This document shows positions 43,715-52,965 of a stretch of 64,000 bases of DNA, piece after piece. The stretch is from JAKLKS01 sp964370855. Lineage in GTDB: Bacteria; Planctomycetota; JAJSAM01; JAKLKS01. Position 1 is the stretch's first letter; every line of letters begins with the position of its first letter. The notes beneath the pieces were generated by a model, which saw nothing but the letters and a program-made list of their open reading frames with translations, had not been told where the DNA came from and did no database searches. Position numbers and translations under genes: made by a program. The stretch covers positions 25,538-89,537 of the forward strand of contig CAYJMF010000007.1 in the NCBI GenBank assembly GCA_964370855.1, read 5' to 3'.

Positions 43715-44730
43715 GGGCCGCCCTCCTCGAGGGTGAAGGAGAAGGCGGCTCCCCGATCCACCTCCCCCTCGGCCCAGACCCTGCCGCCGTGACGGCGGAC
43801 GATCCGCTGCACCGTGACGAGCCCGATGCCCGTCCCCTCGAACTCGTTCGCGCCGTGGAGGCGCTGGAAGACGCCGAAGAGCTTGTCGGCGTAGGTGCCG
43901 TCGAACCCGGCGCCGTTGTCGCGCACCCGGAAGACCGGCGGGCGGGTGCCGGGGAGCGCCGCGAACTCGATCCGGGCCCCGTCGCGCTTCCCCGTGAACT
44001 TCCATGCGTTGCCGAGCAGGTTGGTGAGGACGACGGCGAGGAGCCTGGGGTCGGCTTCCGCCCGCAGGCCCTCCTCGAGGACGACCTCGACCGCGCGTTC
44101 CGGTTGCGCGTCCCGGAGCCTCTGAACCACCGTCCGGGCGAGGGACGAGAGGTCCACGGTCTCGCGGCGGAGCTCGGCCCGGGTCACGCGGGACAGGTTC
44201 AGGAGGTCGTCGATGAGGGCGCCCATGTGCTGCGCGGACTCGCGGACGCGCCGGAGGTAGCCGCGGCCCTCGGCGTCGAGCCGTTCGGCGCAGTCCTCGA
44301 TGAGGGCCTGGCTGAAGCCGTCGATGCTCCTGAGGGGGGCCCGGAGGTCGTGCGCCACCGAGTAGCTGAACGATTCGAGCTCTCGGCCCGCGTCCTCGGC
44401 CGCCGCCTTGGCCAGGCGCAGGGCCTCCTCCGCCCGGGCGCGCTCCTCGATCTCGATGCCGAGCTCGCGGTTGACCAGCTCGACCCTCCGCCTCTCCGTG
44501 TCGAAGTCGTCCAGGATGTTGAGGGCCGCGCGCTGCGTGTCGGCCATGCGGGCCCTCTCCGTGCCGAAGTCGTCGAGGATGTTGAGGACCGCTCGTTGTG
44601 TGTCGCCCATGAGGGCCTTCTCCGCCGCGAAGTCCTCCAGGATGTTGAGGATGGCGCTGGCGTAGCTCCGGGCGTCGGCTCTCCCGTCCTCCGGCGCCTC
44701 GCCACGCCCGACCGCGGGCGGCCGGATCAT
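43711..44730 (-). CDS. Histidine kinase with 21-residue coiled repeat input
   Basis: 339 aa from ATG 44730, overlapping the PAS-protein stop (ATGA). The N-terminus has three copies of AxLNILxDF at residues 26, 47 and 68, an exact 21-residue (three-heptad) period, followed by a long coil. The kinase core follows: H127 in SYSVAHDLRAPLRSIDGF, then LTNLLGNAWKFTGK, RDNGAGFD and GTGIGLVTVQRIVRRHGG. There is no sensor domain of its own; the split from the three-PAS protein upstream suggests the two form one receptor through coiled coils. Confidence 0.9.
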   Translation of the reverse strand: MIRPPAVGRGEAPEDGRADARSYASAILNILEDFAAEKALMGDTQRAVLNILDDFGTERARMADTQRAALNILDDFDTERRRVELVNRELGIEIEERARAEEALRLAKAAAEDAGRELESFSYSVAHDLRAPLRSIDGFSQALIEDCAERLDAEGRGYLRRVRESAQHMGALIDDLLNLSRVTRAELRRETVDLSSLARTVVQRLRDAQPERAVEVVLEEGLRAEADPRLLAVVLTNLLGNAWKFTGKRDGARIEFAALPGTRPPVFRVRDNGAGFDGTYADKLFGVFQRLHGANEFEGTGIGLVTVQRIVRRHGGRVWAEGEVDRGAAFSFTLEEGGP

Positions 44731-46052
44731 CCCTTTCCCTGCCCCTTCCGCAGCTCCTCGATCTCCTTCTTCAGCTCGATCATCTTGAGCTCGCGGCCGA
44801 CGGTCAGCTTCTGGAACCGCTCGAGCTCCGCCATCCTCTCGATCTCCTTGCTCCTCTGGTCCGCGATGGCGGCCTCGGCCTTCCTCTGCGCGGTCACGTC
44901 CCGGGCGGCCGCGAACACGCCGAGCACGCCGCCCCGGGCGTCCTTGTAGAGCGAGGCGCTGTAGAGGACCTCGGTCAGGTGGCCGTTGCGGTGGCGGATG
45001 GTCAGGGGGGTGTCGGTGACGATCCCCCTCTCGAAGACCTGCCGGTAGCCCTCGCGCGCCCGGTCGGGCTCCGTGAAGTAGTTGCAGAAGTCGGTTCCGA
45101 TCAGCTCCTCCCGGAGCACGCCGGTGGCCTTGATGGTGCCCTCGTTGACGTCGGTGATGCGGCCCTCGGGGCTGATCGTCACCAGCGGGTCGGGGCTGGC
45201 CTCGATGAGGCTCCGCGCGTACTGCTTCTGGAACCGCTCGAGGTCCTCGCTCCTCTCGAGCTCCTTGCTCCGCTGGTCGGCGATGCCGGACTCGGCCCTC
45301 TTCTGCGCCGTCACGTCCCGGGCTGCGGCGCAGACGCCGAGCACCTTCCCGCGGGCGTCCTTGTGGAGCGAACCGTTGTAGAGGACGTCGGTGAGGCGCC
45401 CGTCCCTGTGCCGGAGGGTCAGCGGGTAGTCGGTGACGTACCCCCGGGCGAAGACCTGCTTGTAGCCTTCGCGCGCCCGGGCCGGCTCGGTGAAGTAGCC
45501 GAAGAAGTCGGTCCCGATGAGTTGCTCCCGCGGCACGCCGGTCACCTTGATGGTGCCCTCGTTGACGTCGGTGATCTTGCCCTCGGGGCTGATCATCACG
45601 AGGGGATCGGGGCTGGCCTCGACGAGGCTCCGCGCGTACTGGGACGTGGTGTGGACGAGCTCCTCGGCGCGCTTGCGCTCGGTGATGTCGCGGGCGATGG
45701 AGGAAGCGCCTGTGAGGGTGCCGTCCGCGGAACGGGAGGGGGAGACGGTCACGGAGACCGAGATCGTGGTCCCGTCCTTCCGGACGCGGTCGGTCTCGAA
45801 GTGCTCCACGCCGTGGCCGTCGCGGATCTCGCCGAAGATCCGCGCCATCTCCTCGGACCGGTCCCGGGGGATGATGACCGAGAGGGGCCTTCCGGTCATC
45901 TCCGCGGCTCCGTACCCGTAGATCCTCTCGGCGGCCGGGTTCCAGCTGGTGACGAGGCCGTCGAGGTCGTAGCTGATGATGGCGTCGTCGGACGATTGGA
46001 CGATGGACGCGAGGAGCGCCAGTCGGATCCCGTCCTGCGTGGGCGCCCTCAT
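44727..46052 (-). CDS. Triple-PAS sensor protein
   Basis: 441 aa from ATG 46052 with AGGAAGG upstream. PAS1 (about 12-140) contains DDAIISYDLDGLVTSWNPAA and GTLTGASSIARDITERKRAE. PAS2 (about 150-275) and PAS3 (about 290-415) are close copies of each other, each with EASPDPLV, SPEGKITDVNEGT and AAARDVTAQ. The C-terminus is a charged coil (MIELKKEIEELRKGQGKG) that would meet the coil of the kinase encoded next. There is no kinase domain and no membrane segment. The PAS2/PAS3 similarity points to internal duplication. Ligand unknown. Confidence 0.88.
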   Translation of the reverse strand: MRAPTQDGIRLALLASIVQSSDDAIISYDLDGLVTSWNPAAERIYGYGAAEMTGRPLSVIIPRDRSEEMARIFGEIRDGHGVEHFETDRVRKDGTTISVSVTVSPSRSADGTLTGASSIARDITERKRAEELVHTTSQYARSLVEASPDPLVMISPEGKITDVNEGTIKVTGVPREQLIGTDFFGYFTEPARAREGYKQVFARGYVTDYPLTLRHRDGRLTDVLYNGSLHKDARGKVLGVCAAARDVTAQKRAESGIADQRSKELERSEDLERFQKQYARSLIEASPDPLVTISPEGRITDVNEGTIKATGVLREELIGTDFCNYFTEPDRAREGYRQVFERGIVTDTPLTIRHRNGHLTEVLYSASLYKDARGGVLGVFAAARDVTAQRKAEAAIADQRSKEIERMAELERFQKLTVGRELKMIELKKEIEELRKGQGKG

Positions 46053-46187
46053 GTCGCGAAGCCTTCCTGGCGTCGTACGGGGTACCCCTACACCCGTCCG
46101 TCCGCCGGCCGGCCCCCACACTAGGTCGGGAGTCCGGGGCGGGCAATGGGGTGGAACCCTGCCCCGGAGGCGGGGGAAAGGCGGGAG

Positions 46188-46293
46188 AAAGGCAGGGACG
46201 TTCCTTACTAAGTAACTAGCTCCACGTCCCTCCCCCGTCCTGCCGAAGGGGGGGGCAGGAGTTAGTTACTTAGTAAGGAACGTCCCTGCCTTT
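46188..46293. repeat. Hairpin element, copy 1 (REP/RAYT-like)
   Basis: Arms begin AAAGGCAGGGACGTTCCTTA and end in the complement, about 36 bp each. They enclose a centre with its own small hairpin (CCTGCC/GGCAGG). It is the whole intergenic element between the PAS gene start region and the secreted-protein gene. The central sequence is the reverse complement of that in copy 2. Confidence 0.85.
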
Positions 46294-46323
46294 CCCCTCG
46301 CCCCCCCCCGTCGCGGATCGGGT

Positions 46324-46992
46324 CTAGCGCACGATGTGGTACTTCCAGAACTCGAGGAAGGTCGGATTGGCGGGATTGGGGTCGATGTGGATCTCCGCCC
46401 AGGCCGCGGCGGGCGCGTTCCCCGGCGGGACCCGGGTCCTCAGGGCGGCGAAGGCCTCGGCGACGTAATGGCAGGCCTGGATGTTCGATTCCAGCTGTCC
46501 GACCGCGGCCAGCGCCGGGGGCCCGGGCCAGCCCGGGTTCTCGGGATCGTTGGTCGACCGGTAGGTGAATATCATCAGCGCGGGGATGGGCGGGTTGTTG
46601 GGGATGGTCCCGATGGGGCCCTGGGCGTTGGGCGGGTAGAAGTTGGCGATGGTCTGCAGGGGCCAGAACTGCGGGGTGGTGTAGGGCGAACCGGCAGCGC
46701 CGATGAGGGTGTTCCATGCGGGGTTCGCGGGATTGATGAGCACCGAGATCTGGCAGAAGGGGGACTGGACGTCACGCCCCTCCTCGACGGTCAGGATCTG
46801 GTCCCCGTAGCCTCCGTTGGCGACGGACCGCTGGTTGATGGTGACGCCGAGGCCGAAGAGCCCCGAGGGCGGCGGGGCGACGATCGTCGGCCCCCCGGCG
46901 GGGATGAGGATCACGACGGCCATGGCGGATCCCGCGGCCACCAGGAGGGCGGCGGCGGCGAGGGCGACTCGCGACTTCCTTCCGATCTGCAT
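46324..46992 (-). CDS. Secreted protein of unknown function
   Basis: 222 aa from ATG 46992 (GGAGAAACGAAA before it). The signal peptide is VALAAAALLVAAGSAMAVVI. The mature part is rich in Pro, Asn and Gly (NPANPAWNTLIGAAGSPY, IGTIPNNPPIPALMIFTY), with two Cys, and ends TFLEFWKYHIVR. I do not recognise the family. It lies alone between two oppositely oriented hairpin elements. Confidence 0.65.
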   Translation of the reverse strand: MQIGRKSRVALAAAALLVAAGSAMAVVILIPAGGPTIVAPPPSGLFGLGVTINQRSVANGGYGDQILTVEEGRDVQSPFCQISVLINPANPAWNTLIGAAGSPYTTPQFWPLQTIANFYPPNAQGPIGTIPNNPPIPALMIFTYRSTNDPENPGWPGPPALAAVGQLESNIQACHYVAEAFAALRTRVPPGNAPAAAWAEIHIDPNPANPTFLEFWKYHIVR

Positions 46993-47219
46993 TTTCGTTT
47001 CTCCTGTCCTTGCGACGCCATCGGAGGAGAGGGCCGGGGCACCTGCCCTCGACCGATTCCATCCGGATCGCGACACGGAACTCTGGGTTTCTCGCTCCCC
47101 GGGCCCCCTTTCGGCGACGCGTGGCGGAAGTCCCCCATTCGAGGGAACCGCCCGCCGCCCGATCCCGGGTCGCGTCCGCCCCCCCGGAATTGCCGGGGAA
47201 AGGCGGGGAGAGGCGGGGG

Positions 47220-47323
47220 AAAGGCGGGGACGTTCCTAACTAAGTAACTAACTCCTGCCCCCCCCCTTGGCAGGACGGGGGAGGGACGTGGAGTTAGTTA
47301 CCTAGTTAGGAACGTCCCTGCCT
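47220..47323. repeat. Hairpin element, copy 2 (inverted relative to copy 1)
   Basis: AAAGGCGGGGACGTTCCTAA at the left and TTAGGAACGTCCCTGCCT at the right, with one arm mismatch. The centre reads in the opposite direction to copy 1. It occupies the middle of the 380-bp stretch 46993-47373, which otherwise holds only the leader of the secreted-protein gene and the upstream region of the sigma gene. Confidence 0.85.
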
Positions 47324-47373
47324 CTTCGCGGGAGGTCGTACAATGTCCGCGCGGGAGCGCCCGGGGGGGCAGC

Positions 47374-48330
47374 ATGGAGCGGGGGGACGGAGAGCCTGAG
47401 GACGTCGTGCCGGGACCGGGCGGCGCCCGGCTCGAGGCCCGCCTCCGGTCCGCCTTCGACCGCGCCCGCGAACTCCACGGGAACTTCGACGTCCCCTTCG
47501 AGGACTTCGCGGCCCACGCGGGGAGGCTGGCCCGGGTCCGCCTCGCGAAGTCCTCGCTGGCCCCCACCGCGGAGAACGTGGCCTCGGTCCTCGAGCGGGC
47601 GGCGCTGGAGGACCTCTACCTCGCCTTCGCCTGCGAGAGCGGCGTCCCCGGCGCCTGGGAGCGCCTCCATCTCCTGATCACGCCCACGCTCCGGGCCCTC
47701 GCGCTCCGCAGGGGCGCCTCCGCCGCGGAGGCGGCGGCGTTGTCCGAGGAGATCCCCGGGGCCCTCGCCTGCCCCCCGGCGCGGGGGACGGCCCGCACCC
47801 GCCTCGGGACCTTCGACGGCACGGGCTCCCTCGTCGCCTGGCTCGGGGCCATCGTCGCCTGCCGCATCGCCGACCTCCGGCGCGCCCCGCGCGCCCGCTC
47901 CCTCGAGGCGCTGCTCGCCGCCGAGGAGGAGGGCGCGGTGCGGGGCGGCCCCCCCTCGCTCCGGGCCGGTCCCGATCCGGCCGAGGAGGCCGGGGGAGCC
48001 GAACTGCGCCGCGGGTTCGAGGAGGCCTTCCGGAGGGGCGGGCTCTCCCTCACCCCCCGGGAGCGGCTCGCCCTCGTGCTCCGCTTCCGCGACGGCCTCG
48101 GGCAGGCGGAGATCGCCCGCATCCTCCACGTCGGGGTCCCGCGGGCCTGCCGGATCCTCCAGGGGGGCGTGGGCAAGCTCCGGGAGCGGGTCGGGCGCTT
48201 CCGGGGGGACGGGGGCCGCGCCGTCGAGGAGCGCACCTGGGCGGCGCTTCGGGAGGCCGCGGCCTCCTACCTGGCAAATCCGGAGCCCCCGGCCGACCCC
48301 GGGAAGGAAGGAGCGTCCGGCCTTGGCTAG
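47374..48330 (+). CDS. ECF-type RNA polymerase sigma factor
   Basis: 318 aa. An N-terminal extension (about 1-85) is followed by region 2 (EDLYLAFACESGVPGAWERL and on to GTGSLVAWLGAIVACRIADL) and a region 4 helix-turn-helix (LTPRERLALVLRFRDGLGQA, EIARILHVGVPRACRILQGG). It is divergent from classic ECF factors. It overlaps by a few bases the start of a zinc-finger anti-sigma-like gene, the normal pairing. It probably directs expression of its own cassette, including the CHAT protein. Confidence 0.78.
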   Translation: MERGDGEPEDVVPGPGGARLEARLRSAFDRARELHGNFDVPFEDFAAHAGRLARVRLAKSSLAPTAENVASVLERAALEDLYLAFACESGVPGAWERLHLLITPTLRALALRRGASAAEAAALSEEIPGALACPPARGTARTRLGTFDGTGSLVAWLGAIVACRIADLRRAPRARSLEALLAAEEEGAVRGGPPSLRAGPDPAEEAGGAELRRGFEEAFRRGGLSLTPRERLALVLRFRDGLGQAEIARILHVGVPRACRILQGGVGKLRERVGRFRGDGGRAVEERTWAALREAAASYLANPEPPADPGKEGASGLG

Positions 48331-49231
48331 CGCGGGACCTGGACCCTGCCCCGACACCAACCTGTTGTCGGGATTCGCGGAGGGGCGCCTCCTCGAGGAA
48401 GAGAGGGACGCCCTGGAGAGCCACCTCGCCGGGTGCGACGGCTGCCGGTCCGCGGTCCGCCTGCTGGACCACGGCCGGCCCCCGGCCCGGCGCGCACCGG
48501 CCCGCGCCCTCCTCGCCGCCGCCGCGGTCCTCCTCGTCTCCGCCGGGGCCTTCCTCGCGTGGAAGGGGGGCTCCCCCCCCCTGGAGGAGCGGTTCCGGGC
48601 GGCGGCGGCGGAAGTCGCGCGCCTCCACCCGGGGCTCGGCGAGGAGCTCCGCCTGCCGGCCAGGGAGGAGAGGCTCCGGAGAGCCGAGGGGCTGAGGGGG
48701 ACGGGGCTTCGGGCGATGCTTCCCGCCGGCCGGGTCCTCGATGCCCGCCCCGGGTTCCGCTGGGCCGGTGGACCCCCCGGCGGCGAGGTCCGCGTCGCCC
48801 TCGAGGGGCCGGGGGGCGTTCCCCTCTGGACCGTCGCCGCGATGGGGGAGGGCGCCCCCTTCCCTTCGGACCGGCCGGCCCTGGAACCGGGCCGCACCTA
48901 TACGTGGGCGGTGGCGGCCGCGACGCCCCTCGGCCCGGTGGAAGCGCGCCGGGCCTTCACCGTCGCCGCCGTGGATGAGAGGAGGGAGTTCGAGGAGGCG
49001 ATGCTCCGCATCGACGCCTCGGCCCCCGCCGATGGCGCCGACCTCCTCAAGGCCGTCCTCGCGCTATCGAGGGATTTCCGCGTCGAGGCGGTGGGCTTCG
49101 CCCGGCGGGCCGTCGAGGCGCTCCCGGGGGAGCCGGTCGCCGGCGAGATCCTGTTCCAGGCGCTGGAGCGGACCGGCGCGCCGGAGGCGGACCGGTGGCT
49201 TCCCGCCGACGGCGCGGAGGGGGGGCGATGA
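48323..49231 (+). CDS. Membrane anti-sigma factor with zinc-finger motif
   Basis: 302 aa from TTG 48323, overlapping the sigma stop, with AAGGAAGG upstream. H34-x3-C38-x2-C41 (SHLAGCDGC) is the zinc-binding anti-sigma (ZAS/zf-HC2) motif. A single membrane segment (about 62-79, LLAAAAVLLVSAGAFLAW) follows. The outer part holds a fibronectin-like strand pattern (PGFRWAGGPPGGEVRVALEG) and a helical C-terminus. It would hold the sigma factor at the membrane and release it on an external cue. The next gene overlaps by ATGA. Confidence 0.82.
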   Translation: MASAGPGPCPDTNLLSGFAEGRLLEEERDALESHLAGCDGCRSAVRLLDHGRPPARRAPARALLAAAAVLLVSAGAFLAWKGGSPPLEERFRAAAAEVARLHPGLGEELRLPAREERLRRAEGLRGTGLRAMLPAGRVLDARPGFRWAGGPPGGEVRVALEGPGGVPLWTVAAMGEGAPFPSDRPALEPGRTYTWAVAAATPLGPVEARRAFTVAAVDERREFEEAMLRIDASAPADGADLLKAVLALSRDFRVEAVGFARRAVEALPGEPVAGEILFQALERTGAPEADRWLPADGAEGGR

Positions 49232-52200
49232 GGCTCCGGCCATGGGTGGCGGCCCTCGCCGGGCCGGTCCTCTGCGTCCTGTCCGCCGCCGCGGCGTCGC
49301 CCCCCCCGCAGGATGCCGTGGAGGCGGCGGCGGAGCGCTGCCTCGCCGCCTTCGAGGCCCGCGAGGAGGCGGTGCTCCGCGAGATCGGAACCCGGGGCGG
49401 GGTCGATCCGGCGCGGGTCGTGTTCTCCCTCCTGCGGAGGGACCGCAAGGCCCGGCTGGAGGGGAGGGAGTGCCCGGGGGCCCTCGACGCCGCGGCCATC
49501 GTCGCCGGGGCGGCGGTCCCCGTGGCGGCGGGGCCGGGCCTCGGGGAGGCTGTCCGGCGGCGGCGCGAGGCGGGGCCGGAGGAGCTGGCACGGGAGGAGC
49601 GCATGGCGAAGGGGGAGACGGGGCTCCTCCAGGCCCTGGCGGCCGGCGACGGGGAGGCCGCGGCGGCGGCCATCCGGGATCTCGACCCCGACCTCGCCGT
49701 CTCCTCCTTCAGCCCCGTCGCGGCCATGGCCGCCTACGACCGAGCCGCCCACTTCGAGACCCTCGGCAAGGGGACGGAGGCGCGGGAGGGCTTCGAGGAC
49801 GCGATGCGCCGCAGCCGGGAGATCGGGTGGGTCCGATCCCTCTCGGACTGCAGGCACCGCCTCGCCGTGGTCCTCGCCCGGGAGGGGAACCTGGAAGGGG
49901 CGGAGGCCCTCTACCGGGAGGAGTTGGAGGAGAGGACCGGGGCGGGGGACGAGCGGGGCCGGAACCTGGCGCGGCTGTACCTCGGAACCGTCAAGGGGCG
50001 GAGGGGGGAGGTCCTCCAGGCGAGGGACCTGATCCGGGGGACCATGGACTTCTTCCGGGGCGCCGGCCTGAAGGACGAGCAGTCCGTGGCGGAGTACAGC
50101 CTCGGGGCGCTCAGCCGCGAGGCCGGCCGCCTCGGCGAGGCCCGCCGCCACTTCCGGGAGTCTCTCCGCCTCGCCCTCGAGATCTCCCGCCCCGAGATGA
50201 TCGCCGATGCGCGGGCCAACCTCGCCCTCGTGGATGCCGGGACGGGGGACTTCGCCCGCGCCCTCGACGCCCTGGCGCCGATGCGCGCCTTCCACCGGTC
50301 GCGGCGGGATCCCGAGGCGGCCACCGCGGCCCTGGCGCAGATGGCGGGGGTGCACGCCTCCATCGGGGACTGGGACTCCGCGAGCGCCGAGTACGAGGAG
50401 GCGATGGGGGAGTTCAGGGCCCGCGGCGCCGCCTTCGACGCGATGGTCCAGGCGCGCGGCCTCGCCGCCGTCGAGCGGGCGCGGGGACGGGGGGAGCGGG
50501 CCCTGGAGATCCTCAGGACCGCGGTGGCCGACGCGGAGGCCATGGGTACGACCTTCAACGTCGGGAAGGCGCTCACCGACGTGTCCCTCCTCCTCACGGA
50601 ACTCGGGCGGGGGGAGGAGGCCCTGGCGGCGGCCGGGAAGGCGCTGGCCATCCTCGCCGGCGGGGGGACGAGGGCGGGAATCCTGCACGGGCGCCTCGCC
50701 ACGGCGGCGGCCCTGGAACGGCTGGGTCGGGGGGAGGAGGCCCGCGGCGCCATCGATCTCGTATGCGCGGAGGCCGACGGGGTGGAAGACCCCGTCCTGC
50801 GGTCGGCGGCCCTGGTCCTCCGCGCGAGGTTGCGCCTGGCGGCAGGGGACCCTGCCGGGGCGGAGGCCGACGCCCGGGAGGCGCTTCAGGGGAGGCTCCG
50901 CCTCGAGGGCGGTCTCGGGGAGACGGAATCCATGGGACTTCGGGAGACGTCGCGGGAGGCCTCCGACCTCGGCCTCCGGGCGATCCTCGCCGGTGACGGG
51001 GCGGGGGGGAAGCCGCTGCCGCCCTCCGCCGCCGCGTCGGCCTCCTGGTTCGCGGAGGGGGGGCGGGCCATGGCCCTGGCGGGGGTCGTGGGGAACCGGG
51101 AGGCGCTGCTGGCCGCATCGGTGTCGGCGGAGGCCCTCGATGAGGAGGGGACGGCGCTCCTTCGGCTCGCGGAGAAGCGGGCGATTCTCGTCAGGCTCGC
51201 GTCGGCGGCCTCCCCGTCGCGGGAGGCGGTGGAGGGGGCGCGGCGGGCGCTGACCGAGGCCGAAGGGGGGTTCCGCGCCGCCCGGGCGCGCATGGAACGG
51301 GAGTCCCGCCGCGCCGCCGGAATCGCGCTGCCCGCTCCCCGGTCCCTCCCCGGGATCGTCGCGGCCCTCGGATCCGGGGAGGCTCTCCTCCTCTACCAGG
51401 TCGACGCCCGGGACGGCCGGCTGCTCGCCCTCCTCCTCTCGGGGCGGGGGGCGTGGCTCCGGGATCTCGGCCCCGCCGCCGCCGTCCTCGGCGATGCCGA
51501 GGGCTGGCTCCGGGCGGCCTCGGCGGAGGGGGGCGACGAGGAGGGGGCGGCGCGCTCCCTCTACGACGCCCTCCTCCGGCCGCTGGAGCCCCACCTCGAG
51601 GGGACGACGCGGCTCCTCGTTTCCCCCGACGCGGCCCTCTCCTTCCTCCCCTTCGGGGCGCTGCTCCGCTCCGGGGAGGCCGGCGGGCGGCGGGCCCTGG
51701 AGCGCTTCGAGATCTCCTGCGTCCCCTCGGGCACCGTCCTCGCGGACCTCCGCGAGGAGGTGCGCGGGCGGCCGCCCGGCGAGGGGGCCCTGGCGCTGGG
51801 GGACCCGGTCTACGGGCCGGAGGGGCCCGGCGGTCCGCCGGTGGCGGCCGCCCGGACGCGGGGGGACCTCTACCGGTTCGGGACGATGGAGCGGATCCCC
51901 GCCACGGGGGACGAGGCGCGGTCCGTCGTCGCCCGCTACCCGGCGGACCGCTCGCGGCTCCTCGTCCGGGGGGAGGCCACCCTGAAGCGCTTCGCGGCCG
52001 CCCTCGCCGGGATCGCGGGGCGGCTCGCCGTCGTCCACCTTGCCTGCCACGCGCGGGTCGATCCGGAGCATCCGGCGCTCACGGGCCTCGCCCTCGGGGG
52101 AGGGGAGATCCTCGACGTGCCCACGCTCTGCGGGATGCGGCTGCCCGCGGACCTGGTCGTGCTCTCCGCCTGCGAGACCGGACGGGGGCGCCTCGCCCGC

Positions 52201-52452
52201 GGCGAGGGGGTGATGGGGCTCGTGCGGGGGGTCTTCTTCGCCGGGAGCCCCCGCGTCGTCGTCTCGGAGTGGAGGATCCCCGACGAGGGGACGCGGATCC
52301 TCATGGACCGGTTCTACGACGCCCTGCGGGGAAAGGGGTTCGCCCCCGCCGCGGCGCTGCGGGCGGCCCAGCTCTCCCTCCTCCGGGAGGGCGGCCCCCG
52401 CTCCCACCCCTTCCACTGGGCCGGTTTCGTCCTCTGGGGCATCCCCGATTGA
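49228..52452 (+). CDS. Exported TPR-CHAT caspase-like protease
   Basis: 1074 aa, ATG overlapping the anti-sigma stop. The signal peptide is WVAALAGPVLCVLSAAAAS. Tetratricopeptide-like helical repeats span about 120-560 (for example GDERGRNLARLYLGTVKGRR), then a helical linker. A CHAT domain (about 720-1074) has catalytic His 941 in VVHLACHARVD and Cys 982 in VVLSACETGRG, and ends HWAGFVLWGIPD. CHAT proteins are caspase-like peptidases in defence, regulated proteolysis and cell death. With a signal peptide this one would act outside the cytoplasm, downstream of an envelope-stress sigma pair. Confidence 0.88.
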   Translation: MRLRPWVAALAGPVLCVLSAAAASPPPQDAVEAAAERCLAAFEAREEAVLREIGTRGGVDPARVVFSLLRRDRKARLEGRECPGALDAAAIVAGAAVPVAAGPGLGEAVRRRREAGPEELAREERMAKGETGLLQALAAGDGEAAAAAIRDLDPDLAVSSFSPVAAMAAYDRAAHFETLGKGTEAREGFEDAMRRSREIGWVRSLSDCRHRLAVVLAREGNLEGAEALYREELEERTGAGDERGRNLARLYLGTVKGRRGEVLQARDLIRGTMDFFRGAGLKDEQSVAEYSLGALSREAGRLGEARRHFRESLRLALEISRPEMIADARANLALVDAGTGDFARALDALAPMRAFHRSRRDPEAATAALAQMAGVHASIGDWDSASAEYEEAMGEFRARGAAFDAMVQARGLAAVERARGRGERALEILRTAVADAEAMGTTFNVGKALTDVSLLLTELGRGEEALAAAGKALAILAGGGTRAGILHGRLATAAALERLGRGEEARGAIDLVCAEADGVEDPVLRSAALVLRARLRLAAGDPAGAEADAREALQGRLRLEGGLGETESMGLRETSREASDLGLRAILAGDGAGGKPLPPSAAASASWFAEGGRAMALAGVVGNREALLAASVSAEALDEEGTALLRLAEKRAILVRLASAASPSREAVEGARRALTEAEGGFRAARARMERESRRAAGIALPAPRSLPGIVAALGSGEALLLYQVDARDGRLLALLLSGRGAWLRDLGPAAAVLGDAEGWLRAASAEGGDEEGAARSLYDALLRPLEPHLEGTTRLLVSPDAALSFLPFGALLRSGEAGGRRALERFEISCVPSGTVLADLREEVRGRPPGEGALALGDPVYGPEGPGGPPVAAARTRGDLYRFGTMERIPATGDEARSVVARYPADRSRLLVRGEATLKRFAAALAGIAGRLAVVHLACHARVDPEHPALTGLALGGGEILDVPTLCGMRLPADLVVLSACETGRGRLARGEGVMGLVRGVFFAGSPRVVVSEWRIPDEGTRILMDRFYDALRGKGFAPAAALRAAQLSLLREGGPRSHPFHWAGFVLWGIPD

Positions 52453-52457
52453 GCGGG

Positions 52458-52562
52458 AAAGGCAGGGACGTTCCTAACTAAGTAACTAACTCCACGCCCC
52501 CCCCCGGTCCTGCCGAGGGGGGAGCAGGAGTTAGTTACTTAGTTAGGAACGTCCCTGCCTTT
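52458..52562. repeat. Hairpin element, copy 3
   Basis: AAAGGCAGGGACGTTCCTAA and its complement at the right end, both arms matching through the AACTAAGTAACTAACTCC part. The centre has the same orientation as copy 1. It begins 6 bp after the CHAT stop, so with copy 2 it brackets the sigma/anti-sigma/CHAT cassette. Confidence 0.85.
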
Positions 52563-52619
52563 CCCTCGGTCAGAATGGCCCGCGGCCCGGGGCCCGCCGC
52601 CCCGGGGGAGGGGGGACGG

Positions 52620-52964
52620 ATGAAGGACGGCCGGGGGTTGATGGCGCTGCTGCTGACGGTGGGACTCCTCTTCTCGACGCCGGCCTGCGGCTCCATCGGG
52701 CGGAACGCCCTCCACGGGGCCCTCATCGGCGGCGCCGTCGGCGCCGCCGTGGGGTACGCGGCGGGGAACAACGACGACTTCTTCTCGAGGGGCGGTGCCA
52801 CCGTCCTCGGCGCCCTCGTGGGGGCGGTCCTCGGGGGGGTCATCGGCGCCCTCACCGGGGTCATCGAGGGGGAGAGTTCCGACTCCTACGCCTCCGTCCC
52901 GCCGCCGGAGCCCTTCGAACTTCCGCCCCTGGAGCCGGGCAGGAGCGGGGGGGCGGTGCGCTGA
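52620..52964 (+). CDS. Small glycine-zipper lipoprotein-like protein
   Basis: 114 aa. ATG 52620 has GGGGGAGGGGGGA upstream and is preferred over an earlier in-frame ATG inside the preceding G+C-rich leader. The signal MALLLTVGLLFSTPAC has a weak lipobox (Cys 23). Two glycine-zipper segments follow (GALIGGAVGAAVGYAAG and GALVGAVLGGVIGALTG), the pattern of Gly-zipper outer-membrane proteins that insert or oligomerise in membranes. The tail is acidic and Pro-rich. It is convergent with the next gene. Confidence 0.7.
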   Translation: MKDGRGLMALLLTVGLLFSTPACGSIGRNALHGALIGGAVGAAVGYAAGNNDDFFSRGGATVLGALVGAVLGGVIGALTGVIEGESSDSYASVPPPEPFELPPLEPGRSGGAVR

Positions 52965-52965
52965 G

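Noticed and set aside
48898..52416. Frame of about 1170 codons antisense to the CHAT gene
   Set aside because: High GC keeps stops rare on the opposite strand; the sequence is Pro/Arg/Gly-rich without motifs, while the + strand has a complete signal peptide, TPR and CHAT domain.
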